Shown here one piece after another: positions 46,092-57,827 of a stretch of DNA of 64,000 bases. Source of the DNA: Chaetomium olivaceum. Lineage: Eukaryota > Ascomycota > Sordariomycetes > Sordariales > Chaetomiaceae. Location: positions 186,001-250,000 of the forward strand of contig JAYWVB010000024.1 of assembly GCA_039881045.1 (NCBI GenBank), given 5' to 3'. Numbering within the stretch: the first letter of the stretch is position 1; every line of letters begins with the position of its first letter. Below the pieces are notes generated by a model. The model saw only the letters and a list, made by a program, of their open reading frames with translations, did not search any database and was not told the DNA's origin. Position numbers and translations under genes: made by a program.

Positions 46092-47435
46092 GGTGGGGGT
46101 TGTGTGTTAGGAGAGGGGTGGAAAAGGGGGGAGAGGGGAAGGAAGGGTGGTAGAGGGGAAGGGTGGTAGAGGGGGAGGGGGGTGGAGGAAAAGAAATGGG
46201 CTTGCCCGGGGGGGCTAGATGATGATGATATTATGTAACTGTTCATGTGGCTTTTGGTTTTGACATTGTCACGAGGCGTTGTGCCGGGCGAGCGGGTTTA
46301 ACAGTCACTTGCCCCTAAGATTCTTCTCCGCTTTCAACTCGAGGATGGAAGTCGGTGACCGAATCTCATATCTTGATACATTCACTGCGTTTGTCGGTGC
46401 CTAGTGAGGATGCCAATGGTTTTGTGAAGTGCATCTGCGTAAAAGTTAGTTGTGCGCGTCCAATCTTGAAATAGCGTCCTTGCTACCTTCGGGATCTGTA
46501 GCCAACGCAAAATAGGGGTTACTAACTCTTCATCATATTCTGTGATATGCTAAGTTCCTATTAAAGGGATTGCATGTATCGGTGAGTAAGAACCACGACA
46601 TTACTAGTTAATCGTGGGCTAAATGACACCAAGTTACCCATTTGTTAAACCTACCCCCGTACATGATATGATAATAAAAACAATTGTTCGTTTTTTTTTG
46701 AACGTATTCCACTCATCCAGCGACGAACTGTCCCATCCAAGTCACTACCTCCACGGATGCCATGTAACCGTCTCTTTACCGTTTGAATCCTCGAGAACAC
46801 CAAACCTCTTATCAACGACTCGCTGTAACTGGGCCATTTGATTAATACGTCGACCGTCTAAGTGGTTGTTAAAGCGGCATCTTGACATTATGTTTTCTTC
46901 TACATCGTTTAAACTGAGCTTAGAAACTAAAGCTTTTCATCACAATTCATTGCGAATAAGTTAATCCTACAACTTCCTAAATATGCCAAATAACTTATAC
47001 TCAGCTTAGCTACATACATACCTTGCACTCGATTAGACCATTCCATAATCTGACTTTGGTTCATGATCATAGCTAAATTTCTTGTTCGTTGTTGGCGTTC
47101 TCCCAGTTTCACAAATTTATCCCACACCAAACATCTGAAATCCAACATCAGTCGTTAAGTGTCATTGTAGCAATAACATCATCGTTCTCCATCTCCAGTT
47201 GTTCTTGTTTCCCGAGTTGCCCTCCCTATCTTATACTATCAACCGAAAAAGAATCGTATTCGTTATCTTCTCACACAACCAACCTTTCCCAAGCAGAGAT
47301 CATTCCCATTCCAGAGTATCGTCAAACTATCCAACCCATCATCCAACATAACCCACTTGCTTGCTTGCTTAAATCACAAAACAATCATCAGATCACCCAA
47401 TCAACCCAGCACTAACTAACCCAAACCCAGAATTC
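46092..47435. other. no gene seen
   Basis: Convergent intergenic region between SHMT and the fusion gene. The purine/GGGGAAGG-rich segment at about 46110-46195 follows SHMT. The rest is AT-rich without recognisable features. Confidence 0.45.
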
Positions 47436-50400
47436 TCACTCCGCCTTGATCTGCCCCAGCGCCTTCGCCACCGAGCTCCTCTCCCCGAACGCAGTGTAGT
47501 AACGCCTCAGACACTCCCCCAGCACCTCCACACCACACACCCTCACCACGTCATACAGCACCGGCCACAGCGCAAAGTCCGCCGGCCCCGCTTGCTCGCC
47601 GCCAGCGATATAGAACGCGGCTTTGTCCGTGGCCGCCTCCTTGGCCCACCCCTCGCACTCCGCCAGCTCCTTGCTCAGCAGCTTCGCAAGGGCCTTCACC
47701 TCCTCCTTACTCGCCTTCAGCTCATCCCCTTCCTTGTTGTCCACTTGCACCCCCACCCCCCGCAACGCCGCAGTCCACTTCCCCGCCAGCTCCAACCCCC
47801 TCTGCAGCCTTGTAAACCGCTTGGCCACCTCCCCCGGCAGCATCTGATCATAGCGCCTGCCCGCGCCATACACGGCATCGAGGTACCGCAACACGACCGC
47901 TGCGCCCTCCACCGCCGTCCGCCCGGGGTCATTATCCTCAAACCGCACCCCGCTCGCGCCGTCCACACTCCCCTTGGCACACCCCACCCCGAGCTCGGCC
48001 AGCGCCAGCGCCACGCTCACATTCCCCACGCCGCGGTCGCTCGCTGCTGCTGCGGCCGCCGCCGAAGAAGAAGAAGAAGCTGAAGCCGGGGAAGAAGAAG
48101 CCGCCGAATAAAACACCCTCTTCGGCGTGCCCATATGCAGGACATCAAAACCTTCGCCATACCACTCGGCCCAGTCAAACCCCCCCTTACTACCCTCCCC
48201 CCCACCACTTTTATTATTCTCCGCCCCAAAAGCCCTCAACAACCTGACCGCCTCCTCCGTCTGCCCATTCACCACCTGCCCAGCTCCCTCTTGAACCTTG
48301 GATTTCGCACCCTGCCCCCAGATCCGCTCCCCCGCCTGGTCAATAAACGTGCCGATCTGCCTGAAGGTCAGGCTGATGCGGGCGCCGGCAAAGGCGCGCT
48401 CGGCGGGGGTGCGGTCGCGGTCGGCGCGCTTGTCTTGGCGGATGGCGTGCAGCCAGTTGGCGTTGGTGTGCAGGCCCATGCGGAGGAGGGAGTTGTGTGG
48501 GAGAGGGGCGCGGTGGGTTTGGCGTGGGGGTTCGGTGGTGGGTGGTGGTGGTGGTGGTGGTGGTGGGCTTTTCGGTGGTGGGTTGCGGTTCAGGTTGGGG
48601 TTCTTGGTCATCCGGGGATGCTGCTGCTCCCTTGGCCGGGGAGGCGGCGGTGGTGTGCTTGTCCTTGGGTGGACGCTTGGTGCGCAAGATCATGGTGCGC
48701 TCGGCGCCCAGGCTGACGTTGGCGATGAAGGTGCCGGGAACAATGTCGAGCGTCTTGTCGCTGTGCTCGCTGATGTAGTCATTGCCCGTGCGGTAGTGTT
48801 GAATCAGCACGTGGTTGAGAGGATGACCGAGGTGCTTCTCGACTTCGGCCTTGATCTGGAGGACGGTAGGGGAGAACGGAAGCAAGGGGGGGGACTCGTC
48901 GGCTGGGTGTCGGTAGACTGGCATGCTGCCGTCGTCGGCGACGGCTCCCTGCACGGCAATGCGGCGAGGCACCTCCCCGCCCATGTGTGACATGCTAGCC
49001 CAGCTGACCTCTTCTAGCAAACGCTCGAACCCGTCTGCGGCGAGGGGCGGTGGGAGAAGGTTGGTGATGACGTGCGTGTCACCCTCGCACAGGGCCTCGC
49101 CGCAGACGGCGTTTGTCTGCTGTTGTTCCGCCATGATGCTGGGTAATGGTTTTTCTTCCGGGGTCAGAGGACGTGATGGTGGGGATGTGGTGGGATCCTG
49201 GGGTTCCCGCTTCGTTGTGTCACTTGGAGTGTTGTCTGGAGTCGCGACGGTGGCAGACGAAGAGGGCGTCGGCTTCTTATCCGACGGCGCTCGTGGGGTA
49301 CGTCGCTTGACCCGATTTACGACCCTGGGCTTTTCAGCATGTGTGCTGCCTGTCCCGGGGGAGAGGGTCGGACCTTTTGAGCTCTCTAATTCGCTCCGCT
49401 TCGCCTTTGGGGGCTGCGAGCTTCTCCGCGCTTCTTGAGGCTTCTTTTCTGCATTCTGCGTTGACTCACGGTCCGATGACGAGGGGTCAGACTCGGCCTC
49501 TAAATGACCCGTGTCTTCCAAAGGGCGTTTCCTGTCCCCTTTGGAACTGCTATTGCTCTGATTTGAGGCCCTACGGCGTGGCGGAGTGGTTAGCTTGAGC
49601 TCGTCCCGGGCCCGCTGCGGCGAAGCAGGCTTGGCCGGCGGGGTCGGGGGCGGAGGCGTGGGTCCGGTTGCGGGGGAGCTATCCGGAGACCCACTCCCGA
49701 GCTCAAGCGCAATCTTGGAGATGGAGGGGGAGAGTCCCGTCGACAAGCTTTGTGGGGCCGTAGGGGGTTGCAATTGATCGAGGAGGGTGTCGGAACTGAT
49801 CACATCGCAGCCTGTTAAGTGGTCGAGCTGGCGCACCGAGTTGAGGTGGCGCATCGTGCTCCGAAAGCCGCAGCAGTCTTCAACGAGCGTCACTCCATAG
49901 CCATGTTGTCCCGCGCCCAGTGCCGTCGCGTAGATGCTGATGTTTGTCAGCGCTCCGCAGACGTACATCTGAGTCACGAACCGGCCCCTGAGCATCTGAA
50001 CCAGCTGTTGTCCCGATGCGAAGGCACTGTAGTGTGTCTTGGTGAAAACAATGTCGCGTCCCGCAACTATCGCAGCCTTCACTCTCGGCGCGAATTCGGC
50101 GCCCTTCGTGCCCTTGCGGACGCAGGGCCTCGCATTCTTTTTTGTACCGACACTAAGGAAGGCCTCGTCGTCGTTTTCCATCACCGCACTTTCTTGCCCG
50201 GTGGAAGTTGGCTGGCGTCCCCGCGACGATGCGCTCTTCTTGTCGCGCAACATGGAATCGGTGGTGATAATCTGCTCGCCTTCTTCCGTCAGAGGGCGAT
50301 GGCTCTCGAATTCGCTGCGTACCCAAATTACATCGCCGGCACCAAAGTCGCGGAAGGCCTTGGCCACTTCCAGAATTCGTTCCACGTAGTCTTCGGGGTC

Positions 50401-50520
50401 CTCAGTGAACAAGGCGCCCTCCCGACAAAGAAAGTCATTCTGCAAATCCAAGATCATGAGCGCCTTCCGCGTCCGCACCATGGGAATGGCCGACGGGTTG
50501 ATGGTGAAGGGTAGTGACAT
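47436..50520 (-). CDS. three-domain fusion: isochorismatase-like, AlkB-like 2OG-Fe(II) dioxygenase, GST-like
   Basis: ATG 50520 opens a protein of about 1,028 residues. Residues ~20-240 are an isochorismatase-fold hydrolase (KALMILDLQNDFL with the acidic residue; TKTHYSAF with lysine; YVCGALTNISIYATALGAG). The position where active members have the nucleophile Cys (usually T-x-x-C-V) is Ser in LTNIS, so activity is doubtful. A disordered Ser/Pro/Lys linker follows (~260-470). Next is an AlkB-type dioxygenase: IQHYRTGNDYISEHSDKTLD (HxD iron ligands), then PHNSLLRMGLHTNANWLHAI (second His) and GARISLTFRQIGTF (2OG-binding Arg). The C-terminus is GST-like: NVSVALALAELGVG and AAVVLRYLDAVYG, then a helical domain with GGEQAGPADFALWPVLYDVV. 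The frame shifts once inside a Pro/Thr-coding CCA repeat (48531-48610). AlkB-like enzymes demethylate nucleic acids; the joint task is unknown. Confidence 0.85.
48531..48610. repeat. GGT/ACC trinucleotide repeat within the fusion gene
   Basis: A run of GGT triplets (ACC on the coding strand) encodes Thr or Pro depending on frame. The reading frame of the fusion gene changes somewhere in this low-complexity stretch, so its length is either miscounted or truly variable. Confidence 0.85.
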
Positions 50521-53500
50521 GGTGGCCGGTCTCCGTTTCGTGAATAATGTTAATGTGGTGGCTAATATGAAATGGAAGGTCTAGAAGCCGTCAGCGCTTC
50601 GCTCTAATCCACGGAGCGTTGGCCGGACTCACGCGGAAGGGACGGGGCCCGGAACTCCACAACACGGCTCGGCTCGGCTCGGTGGCTCTGAGTTCTACTC
50701 CCGTTAATCCCGGGTGCTTAGTGAACCAAGCACATTCCAACCATAGGGTATCCGCCGAACAGAGCGCTGTTGGGATAATAACAGAGGCCGTTCAACACGC
50801 AAGGCCTGTCTGTGCGTTTAAATAGCAGAGGCCGTAGCGGTGTGTGGGAAGGTTGTCAGGAAAGAGTCCGGAATCAAGCGGGGCTCCGTTCGGAGAACAC
50901 CAGGGGATATCGAATAACTGCCCACGAGCCTTGGAGTGATCACAGTAGGACAGAAACGTCCCCAGCTGAAGATAGTGTTCTGGTCGCCGATTCGGTGTTC
51001 GTCTTGAGTCGAGATGCTGCCGGTGGGTTCCTGGCGAGGATTGTGTGGACAAAGTATGGAGGTACTGTACGTATACAAGAAGATCGGGTCGCGAATCGGT
51101 AATGAATGCTTCCGTTTGCCACTGGCCAGGGCTGCCGCCGGGTCTCGTCTGTGGATTTTGGTTGGCCAGCTCGGATATCCGGAGTGCCAGGGAGCCGTTC
51201 TCTGATTCTGGGCCGCCCAGGTAAAATTAGGAGCAAAGATTCCAGTTCGTGCCGTATGCTCTTTAACGAAAACACACAGTCAACCCCGTGTCAGACGGGC
51301 AGCACAGGGCCATTTATGCGGTGACATGGCGTCCCCCCGGAACCAGGGCCGGAACAGGGGTCAAGCGAAGCGGGAGCGGGAGATGGTGGGGTAAGAAGGC
51401 GGTGCCGTCTCCCCCCGGTGGATGATGCGTGGATGCGTGGATGCGTTATGTCGATGTGCGCCGTGAGCCCTACCCTACCCTGACCTGTACCAAACTTGGC
51501 TCCCTTCGCTCCCCTCGCTCCCTTGGGGGTTGACGAAGCCCTGTTGCCGGATTCGGACCTGTCTCTGCCTCCCCCCGTGATGAAAGATGGTGTGGGACCA
51601 AAGGGAACGGATAGTTCCCGCCGCGGGCGCTAGTGAGCTCCCTAAACCACAGCCCCCAATGACATGATGGAGACAGTGATCCGCAATCAACTCTCGACAT
51701 GTATGGGTATTCAAGGAGATGCGCGTTCCTGGCACTGCTGAAAATGCGGGAAATTAAGCGAATTCTGATCGAGGCCAGACCGCTGCCAGCCGATTGCGGA
51801 TCCCGCAGGGCGATCACTCAGGCTCTGCGTCTTGACCGTTTCGCTTGCAGCTCGTGCACTAGCTAGTGAGGTACCAAGGTACAGATTAGTTAGCTCGTTC
51901 GCCCGCTTTGTGTCTATCTTCCAACACCCGCAATGGATACCCTTGTCTGTCTGCGGGCTACTGCAAGCCCTGCAACTACGAGGGCACCACTCCTCTCCTG
52001 CATGTCTCTGCATGTCTCAGCGAGGTCGCCGAGAGTCTCATAGGGAGGAGGGCTCTTCGGGGTTCCACGACAGGGCGACTGCAACCTGTCTGTGTACGGC
52101 GAAGGGTCAGCCACGGGCAATTTTGTCCGTTCGAACATTCCGTTTGAGAGATGATGGTGTGGTGGTGTGGTGGTCCGGTTGAGAGTTGGCCCGTTTGCGG
52201 CACAGCATGGAAAGAAAATGGAAAGCGGGCAGAACAATTGGAAGGTTTCGAAGGCCGAAGGCACAGCACAGCACAGCTCACAGTTCCCGACCGCAGCCGG
52301 CCGCAAAGTCAAAAAGACGTGTTCAGACCAACCGGCCGAGCGACCGATGAAAAGAGGACGAAAATGGAAGGGAAGTGGGACAAAACGGCTAGGGTCTTGT
52401 GGCTCCATGCGTGAGTGCGAATTTAGCGTCCGATCCCTCCAGCCAAGGAAGGGCAGGAGCAGTCCAATGCAGGCAGAGAGCGCATGCCAGAGATCATTCA
52501 TCGATGATGAATGGCTTCTTCCGACTGCATGTACTGCTTCGTTACTAGGTACTTCTGGAAAACGAGGTAGTGGGAAATAGATGTGTTTTTTTTTTTTATT
52601 CTTTTTTTTTTATTCTTTTTTAATTCTATTTATTTTTACTTGCATCATAGAATCTAACCTCCTTCTAACTATCCGCTTTTCGTCCGAAGCAGACTGATAT
52701 CGCCGGACTGTGACGGAAAGCGCACCCAGGGTTGGGGTTTGGAGGTGCACTTCCGCATCCGGACTAGCTCCGTTCTGGCCATGCCTTCTCGCGTTGCCAA
52801 CGCGCTATCTTGTATCTTTCCTCTCTTTCTTCAGCTTTCGATTAGCAGAATTGAGTCAGCATACGCAGTGCCCTTGTGCCTCGCCTAGATGTTACTCGTC
52901 CCTCACACGGACCGTCCTGCGGCTGGAAGCTTCCCCCACAATATTCATCTCCCGCCATTGCTAACAAGCGAGACTGGGTGAATTGACCAACCACAGATCA
53001 GCGGAGCTGGCTCCAACCTGCCCCGCCATGAGCTCAGGAAATTCTATTAGTGACGGCAACACCCAACACGAATCACAAATCCCGCCCTTAGTTGAGGTAT
53101 TACATGCTGGTGAAAAGCCTGCGATCATCAACCCACTCACAGATGCCTAAGGGAACTGCATTTGCTTATTCTTCTTTTTCTACTTTTCCTTTCTCATCTT
53201 GATGACTTAGATCATCAGGGTATGGTAGCATCAGACCCAATGCTTCCAGGCACTCTTGTTGACCTCAGGCTAGAAAGATGGGGCGGCGCCGGGCACAAAC
53301 TCTGCTTCCAGAAATTTTCGGCGAGAAGGATGGGGGGCATCTGCACAAGAGACCTTCTCAATTGGCCGTCCACACGTGTCAGAAGGGAGAGTTTAGCGCC
53401 CGCCATGCAGGGCAACCTCGGGGTGCCGCAATAACTGATCCAATCGTTCCATGCAGCCCACCTCCAACACAACATAAAATCGACGTTGAACGGGTAAAAA

Positions 53501-54509
53501 AAAAAAAAAAAAAAAAAAAAAGAAGATCTCAACTATGTGCCTCCCCACTCCCACTCCATTTAACAACGCGTCACTTGCACAGTAGAGGATGCAACATAGA
53601 AAGCACCCTGCATGCGGCATGGACCTGCAGCAGCCGTCCGATCTTTCGATTTGGCCACGATTGTCTTTCCCCCCTTTCCACCCCCGCGCTCGGACGGCTG
53701 CCAAACCGGGACAGCAATGAGAAAGTGCAGTGAAGATGAGCCGAGTTGCAACGCTGCGGTAGGCGGCGCGCATGAAAAGGATCATGTCCGTGGCGTCCGG
53801 GGGAGCTCACATGACCCCCAGACGCGGCAAGACATTGCTAGATGTGCCTTCGGCGGCCGGGGCCGAGGCCAGTGACCGACTTGTTACTGCGGCCCTGTCC
53901 GTGTAAGTGTGCACTACACACACACACACACACACTAGTGTAAGGAGCCACACATGCACGCACCGGTTTGGATAACAAGGGTATCGGGCGACCGCTGGAT
54001 GAGGAGCACGTTGCGGCACAGCAGTTGCCATGAGTAGGTACCTACCCCAGTGCGCCCGCACTCAACGTAACCCTAGAGAGAGGTTGACAGTGGCCGAAAA
54101 ACGGAGCGAGGCGTGACATGCTGCGCTCGTCGTTACCGCGGCAGTTGGAAGGGTCAGCCCAAAGTATCCACAACACAGTACGCGCTATGTACACCTGTAC
54201 AGATGTACATGATGATATTGCGGCGGTGAGTAAGTCGATGCAGTTCATCGCCAACTGCAGCGTTCGATAATCCCCCAAACTTCCCTCCTCGGCCGCCCGC
54301 ACAGACGGACATGCGGTTGGCTCGGCTGCCACGTACGCCGAGCAGCATCCGTTGCCGAGAAGGAGACGCTGAGGTTAGAAATCAAGGATTTTATTAGAAA
54401 TCCGACCAACGGACGCGCAACGCGCCGTTATGACAGACTCTCTAATGTCGACGTCACCATAGGCAGCAGCTCCAGACAACAACCCCCAGCCATCCATCCC
54501 GTCCCGCGC
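50521..54509. other. 4-kb stretch without a recognised gene; several simple repeats
   Basis: Holds GGCTCGGCTCGGCTC-type repeats (50670), GTGGATGC repeats (51430), T-rich runs broken by ATTC (52585-52625), an A26 run (53496-53521) and a CA run (53910-53935). Long ORFs such as 51914-52501 on the minus strand look like non-coding readings, with no domain or start context. I see no RNA gene. Confidence 0.45.
53496..53521. repeat. A26 homopolymer
   Basis: Twenty-six consecutive A. It could mark the tail of an old retroposed copy, but I find no recognisable retroposon sequence on either side and no clear target-site duplication. Confidence 0.9.
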
Positions 54510-56141
54510 CTACCGAGGCTCAACGTCCGGAATCCGCATCATCCCGCGCCAGCCCATCAAGCCCTGCAGTACCTCCGCGATCTCAGCAAACCCCGGCCTT
54601 GCCGCGACGTCCGCCGCCATACACCGCCCACACAGTTCTGTCAGCCCCCTTTCCACCGCTTCCCTTTCTCTCCTCTTCTCGTCATCATCACCTTCGTCGT
54701 CACCACTACCACGACCAGCATTAACAACCCCCAAAACATACTCCATAACCCTCCCAAACGCAAGCACCTCAACCCTTTCCACCCCCTTCACGTTCCCACC
54801 CTCACCACCACCCTCATCCTCACCCTCATCACCACCACCACCGCCACCACCCCCCGCCCCCAAACCCTGACCTAAACCGTGCCCCAACCCGTGACCCGAA
54901 CCATGCCCATGCCCGTAGACAGTCGCCCCCCTCAACCCCGTGAGCAGCGCATGCTGGTCGGCCGCGCTCGCCAAGATATGACGCGGCTCCAACGACCCGT
55001 GCGCCATGCCGCGCGCGTGCAGGTGGGCCAGGCAGTGGGCGAGGCCGGTGAGCATGGACAGGGCCGTTGGGGCGGTTAGTGCTGCTGCTGCTGCTGCTGG
55101 GGCTGGGGCTGCTGCTGGGATGGTGATGGTGGTGGTGGTGGTGGTGGTTTGTTCTTGTTGGTTGCTGTTGCTGTTGCTGTTGCTGTGTTGGTGATGGTGG
55201 TAGGTGTTGAGAGGTGCGTACTCGTCCGGGATGAGCTGCGTTACGATGCCGCCTTGGTAGCTGGCTCCGTCATCTCCGTCCTTGTCCTCGTCCGGGTGGC
55301 TGTGGATGCGGCCGAGGATGGTGACCAGGCTCTCGTGCGCGCCTGCTGCGAGGTACGCGGCCATCTCGTCTGCGGCAGAGCCATCGTCGTCGTCGTTTTC
55401 GAGAGTGCCGGTGGAGCTCCGGAACAATTTGATGGCCACGTCTTCGGCGTAGTGTGGCGATTGGTGCCAGAGGCCCTGCGAGGTGTTTGCGTCGAGAGGC
55501 TGCTGCACTTCGAGGTCGGACCAGGCGATGCTGGCTAGTCCGCGGGGTGTGTGAAGTCCGTTGGTAGTCGGGGAGCCGCAGGGGTTGCTGGCAAAAGAGA
55601 GAAAGGCTAGTTTGGGCAGAGTGAATAGCCAGGCTGGAAGGGTCGAGAGGCGGTTGGAACTGAGTCGGAGGAGAGTAAGCTCCATGCAGCTGGCCATCTC
55701 AGCGGGTAGGTCTCGTAGCTGGTTTCCGGCGAGCATACATTGTTGTAAAAGACCACAGCGGCCAATGCTAGATGGTAGTGTGGTAATGCGGTTGCTTGTG
55801 AGAATGAGATAGCGAAGCAGAGGCGGGAAAGCATCCTCGGGAACCTCCTCCATGCCATTGTTGCGGAACGCAACACTTTCCAAAGCAGGGCATGAGGCAA
55901 GCTCTCGCGGGAAAATCTTGAAGCTGCAGTTGGATAAGAAAGCAGACCTCAATTTCGGAAGAGAGGTGCCAAAACTCGAAGGTAGTGATGACAGCCCGGT
56001 GCCCGAGAGGTCCAGCTCCTCGAGGGTATCACCGAGTTGGAGTATCTCGTCCGGAAATGAGGTCAAGGGAGATGAGAGCGTGAGTCGAGTGAGGCCAGCA
56101 TTTCTGTAGCCGCCACTCTTGAGAGTTTCAAGATCGTGCAT
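54510..56141 (-). CDS. LRR-pseudokinase of bacterial type
   Basis: Intronless, 543 residues. Residues ~1-190 are leucine-rich repeats of the bacterial/plant small-LRR kind (LEELDLSGTGLSSLPSSFG, LRYLILTSNRITTLPSSIGR, LTLLRLSSNRLSTLPAWLF). A kinase-like region follows: AEDVAIKLFRSSTG keeps the lysine, and MAAYLAAGAHESLVTILGRI, then GLAHCLAHLHARGMAHGSLE correspond to the C-helix and catalytic loop. The catalytic Asp of H-G-D is Ser here (HGSLEPRHIL) and the DFG position reads TGLRGATVYG, so it should not transfer phosphate. Domain order, the opening (METL-like start, LETLKSGG) and motif wording resemble the LRR-protein kinases of gamma-proteobacteria, suggesting transfer from bacteria with later loss of catalysis. 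Long His/Asn/Ser/Gln, Thr, Ala and Gly/His repeats (about residues 310-440) are fungal additions. The partner is unknown. Confidence 0.85.
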   Translation of the reverse strand: MHDLETLKSGGYRNAGLTRLTLSSPLTSFPDEILQLGDTLEELDLSGTGLSSLPSSFGTSLPKLRSAFLSNCSFKIFPRELASCPALESVAFRNNGMEEVPEDAFPPLLRYLILTSNRITTLPSSIGRCGLLQQCMLAGNQLRDLPAEMASCMELTLLRLSSNRLSTLPAWLFTLPKLAFLSFASNPCGSPTTNGLHTPRGLASIAWSDLEVQQPLDANTSQGLWHQSPHYAEDVAIKLFRSSTGTLENDDDDGSAADEMAAYLAAGAHESLVTILGRIHSHPDEDKDGDDGASYQGGIVTQLIPDEYAPLNTYHHHQHSNSNSNSNQQEQTTTTTTTITIPAAAPAPAAAAAALTAPTALSMLTGLAHCLAHLHARGMAHGSLEPRHILASAADQHALLTGLRGATVYGHGHGSGHGLGHGLGQGLGAGGGGGGGGDEGEDEGGGEGGNVKGVERVEVLAFGRVMEYVLGVVNAGRGSGDDEGDDDEKRREREAVERGLTELCGRCMAADVAARPGFAEIAEVLQGLMGWRGMMRIPDVEPR

Positions 56142-56662
56142 TTTCTTGGAGATGACTGATCATCACCTTATACATTCGACAGCTGGGCTTTATCTGTTTG
56201 GTGAAGGAAGTCCGAATAGGTATGGCAGGCCCGGGATCGAAACGGCAAGTGGTTCGATTGCTTGGCTCCACAACACTTTCACTCATCTGGCGACGTGCTT
56301 GATGTTGCTCCTATTGTGCCCTGTAAAATCGGACAAGGTTTGTCAATACAGCCGGATCTGAAATTAAGTGTAAATTGTAGTCATGTTCTATTGTTTACAC
56401 ATTTCATCATTGAGTTTGAGATTTGGGCAAAAAGCTGAATGAAGCCCGTTGAGTTGGAACTTGAGGTGAACAAAGAGCGAGAGCAAGTGGGTCTCGAACA
56501 GCGGCCCGTGCATGGGTGGTTGTTTGGCTGTGGATCTCAACACCAGCTCCTACCTTAAACCAAGCATCGCAACTGCTTTCGCATCGAACCCCATTTGATC
56601 ACAACCTCCGCGCATCTCCCTTTTCACCCGGCCGTCTTGGGGAACTGACATTTTGACCCATT
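56142..56662. promoter_or_regulatory. divergent spacer between LRR-pseudokinase and TAF8
   Basis: The two genes point away from each other. No clear elements beyond a pyrimidine-rich leader before the TAF8 start. Confidence 0.4.
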
Positions 56663-57827
56663 ATGTTGTCAGCTACGGTCGAAGAAGAATCCGCGACAAT
56701 GTCGATCGAGTCCCGAAAGCGACCGGCAGCGACCGACCGCGATAGCTCCGACGCCAAACGGCAACGGGTCCAATCTCCTCACGTCATATTATCCGTTGGA
56801 AAGACCGGCGCTTCATCATGTGCTTCGGCGGCACCGACCACAGATGAGGTAGCGAATAAGGGTTTGCGACGCGCGGTTGCGTTGGCGCTGGACAAGGTCG
56901 GTTTCGAGGGCGCCGCGCCCGAAGCCATGGAGAGTTTTACTGCCATGGTGGAAGCCTGTACGTAGCCGATCACTTGGGTCTTGTTGGGCGATACCCTAAC
57001 CCAGCTCGCAGATATCACCTCCCTGGGCGAAAGCGTGAGGACGTACCAGAATGCAGCTCGACGAGCGCATCCGATCCCCAGCGATTTCGAGCTCGCTCTA
57101 GGGCGCTTCAACTTGACCACGTCACTTCTCGACCCCCACCGGAAGCCACCCATCCCAAAGTCGAAACGTCTACCCGTATTGGAGCCCCTGCCGATCATCG
57201 ACCGCCTCGAGAGAGATCTTCCGATTCTTGGTCACGAGCTAGACGGTGCTCCGGATAAAGCAGTCAAGCAGTACATCCCGGGCTCGTTCCCTGCCTTCCC
57301 GAGCATACACACATACAAATGCACCCCCGAGAGCGTCGACGCCCGTCACTGTGTCGGATGACTGGGGCGCGTTCAGCCCCGACGCGCCATCCCAACCCTT
57401 GCAAGGGTCACAAACACAAGCACAGCGGCCGCTTGCACCAGACGAGATCCCACGCGGTGACCCCAAGAAGATGCGAGAAGCGGCGGCAAAGGAAGCCAAG
57501 GCAGGAGAGGGAGCACTCAGAAGGTTGATGCGCGCGTCCAAGATTGCCAAGCAGAAGGAGGTGTGGTCAGCAGCACAACGGCAACCAGCACGTCGCGACC
57601 GCTACAACCTGTGGGAGGCGGCGATGCGCGAGCTGATCGAGGACGATACCAAGTCCAAGGGCAAGGAAATTGTTCCGGCGGCCATGCACGGGGACAAAGG
57701 CCGGTTTGAGATTGCGGACCACAGCATGATTGTGAACACGGAGAAGGCCTGCCTTCGCCAGGACATACCTCGGGCAGGTGTCAGGAAGGCGGCCGCTGCC
57801 GGGCACGGTATCTCTGGGAAGGGGTAA
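56663..57827 (+). CDS. taf8: TFIID subunit TAF8
   Basis: Exon 1 (56663 or in-frame ATG 56699 to 56957) encodes a basic Lys/Arg start (SRKRPAATDRDSSDAKRQRV) and the histone-fold half (NKGLRRAVALALDKVGFEGA, MESFTAMVEA). A 54-nt intron (56958-57011, CCCTAAC branch site) joins it in frame to exon 2, giving MVEAYITSLGESVRTY and AARRAHPIPSDFELALGRFN. The TAF8 C-terminal signature follows: KQYIPGSFPAFPSIHTYKCT. A 1-nt break near 57322, at a C5 run, leads to TVSDDWGAFSPDAP and then DPKKMREAAAKEAKAGEGAL, LRRLMRASKIAKQKEV and EIADHSMIVN, with a stop at 57827. TAF8 pairs with TAF10 in the TFIID core that loads RNA polymerase II at promoters. The first exon's plain reading meets a stop (TAG 56964), which splicing removes. 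Confidence 0.85.

Noticed and set aside
51914..52501. 195-codon minus-strand ORF in the 4-kb spacer
   Set aside because: No domain, poor start context and His/Pro/Cys/Trp-rich random texture. No homologous pattern recognised.
53496..53521. A26 run as the tail of a retroposon
   Set aside because: No upstream element, open reading frame or target-site duplication could be seen, so it is reported only as a homopolymer.
56958..57011. Premature stop in TAF8 exon 1
   Set aside because: The stop lies within a normal 54-nt intron with a branch site. Splicing restores the family sequence.
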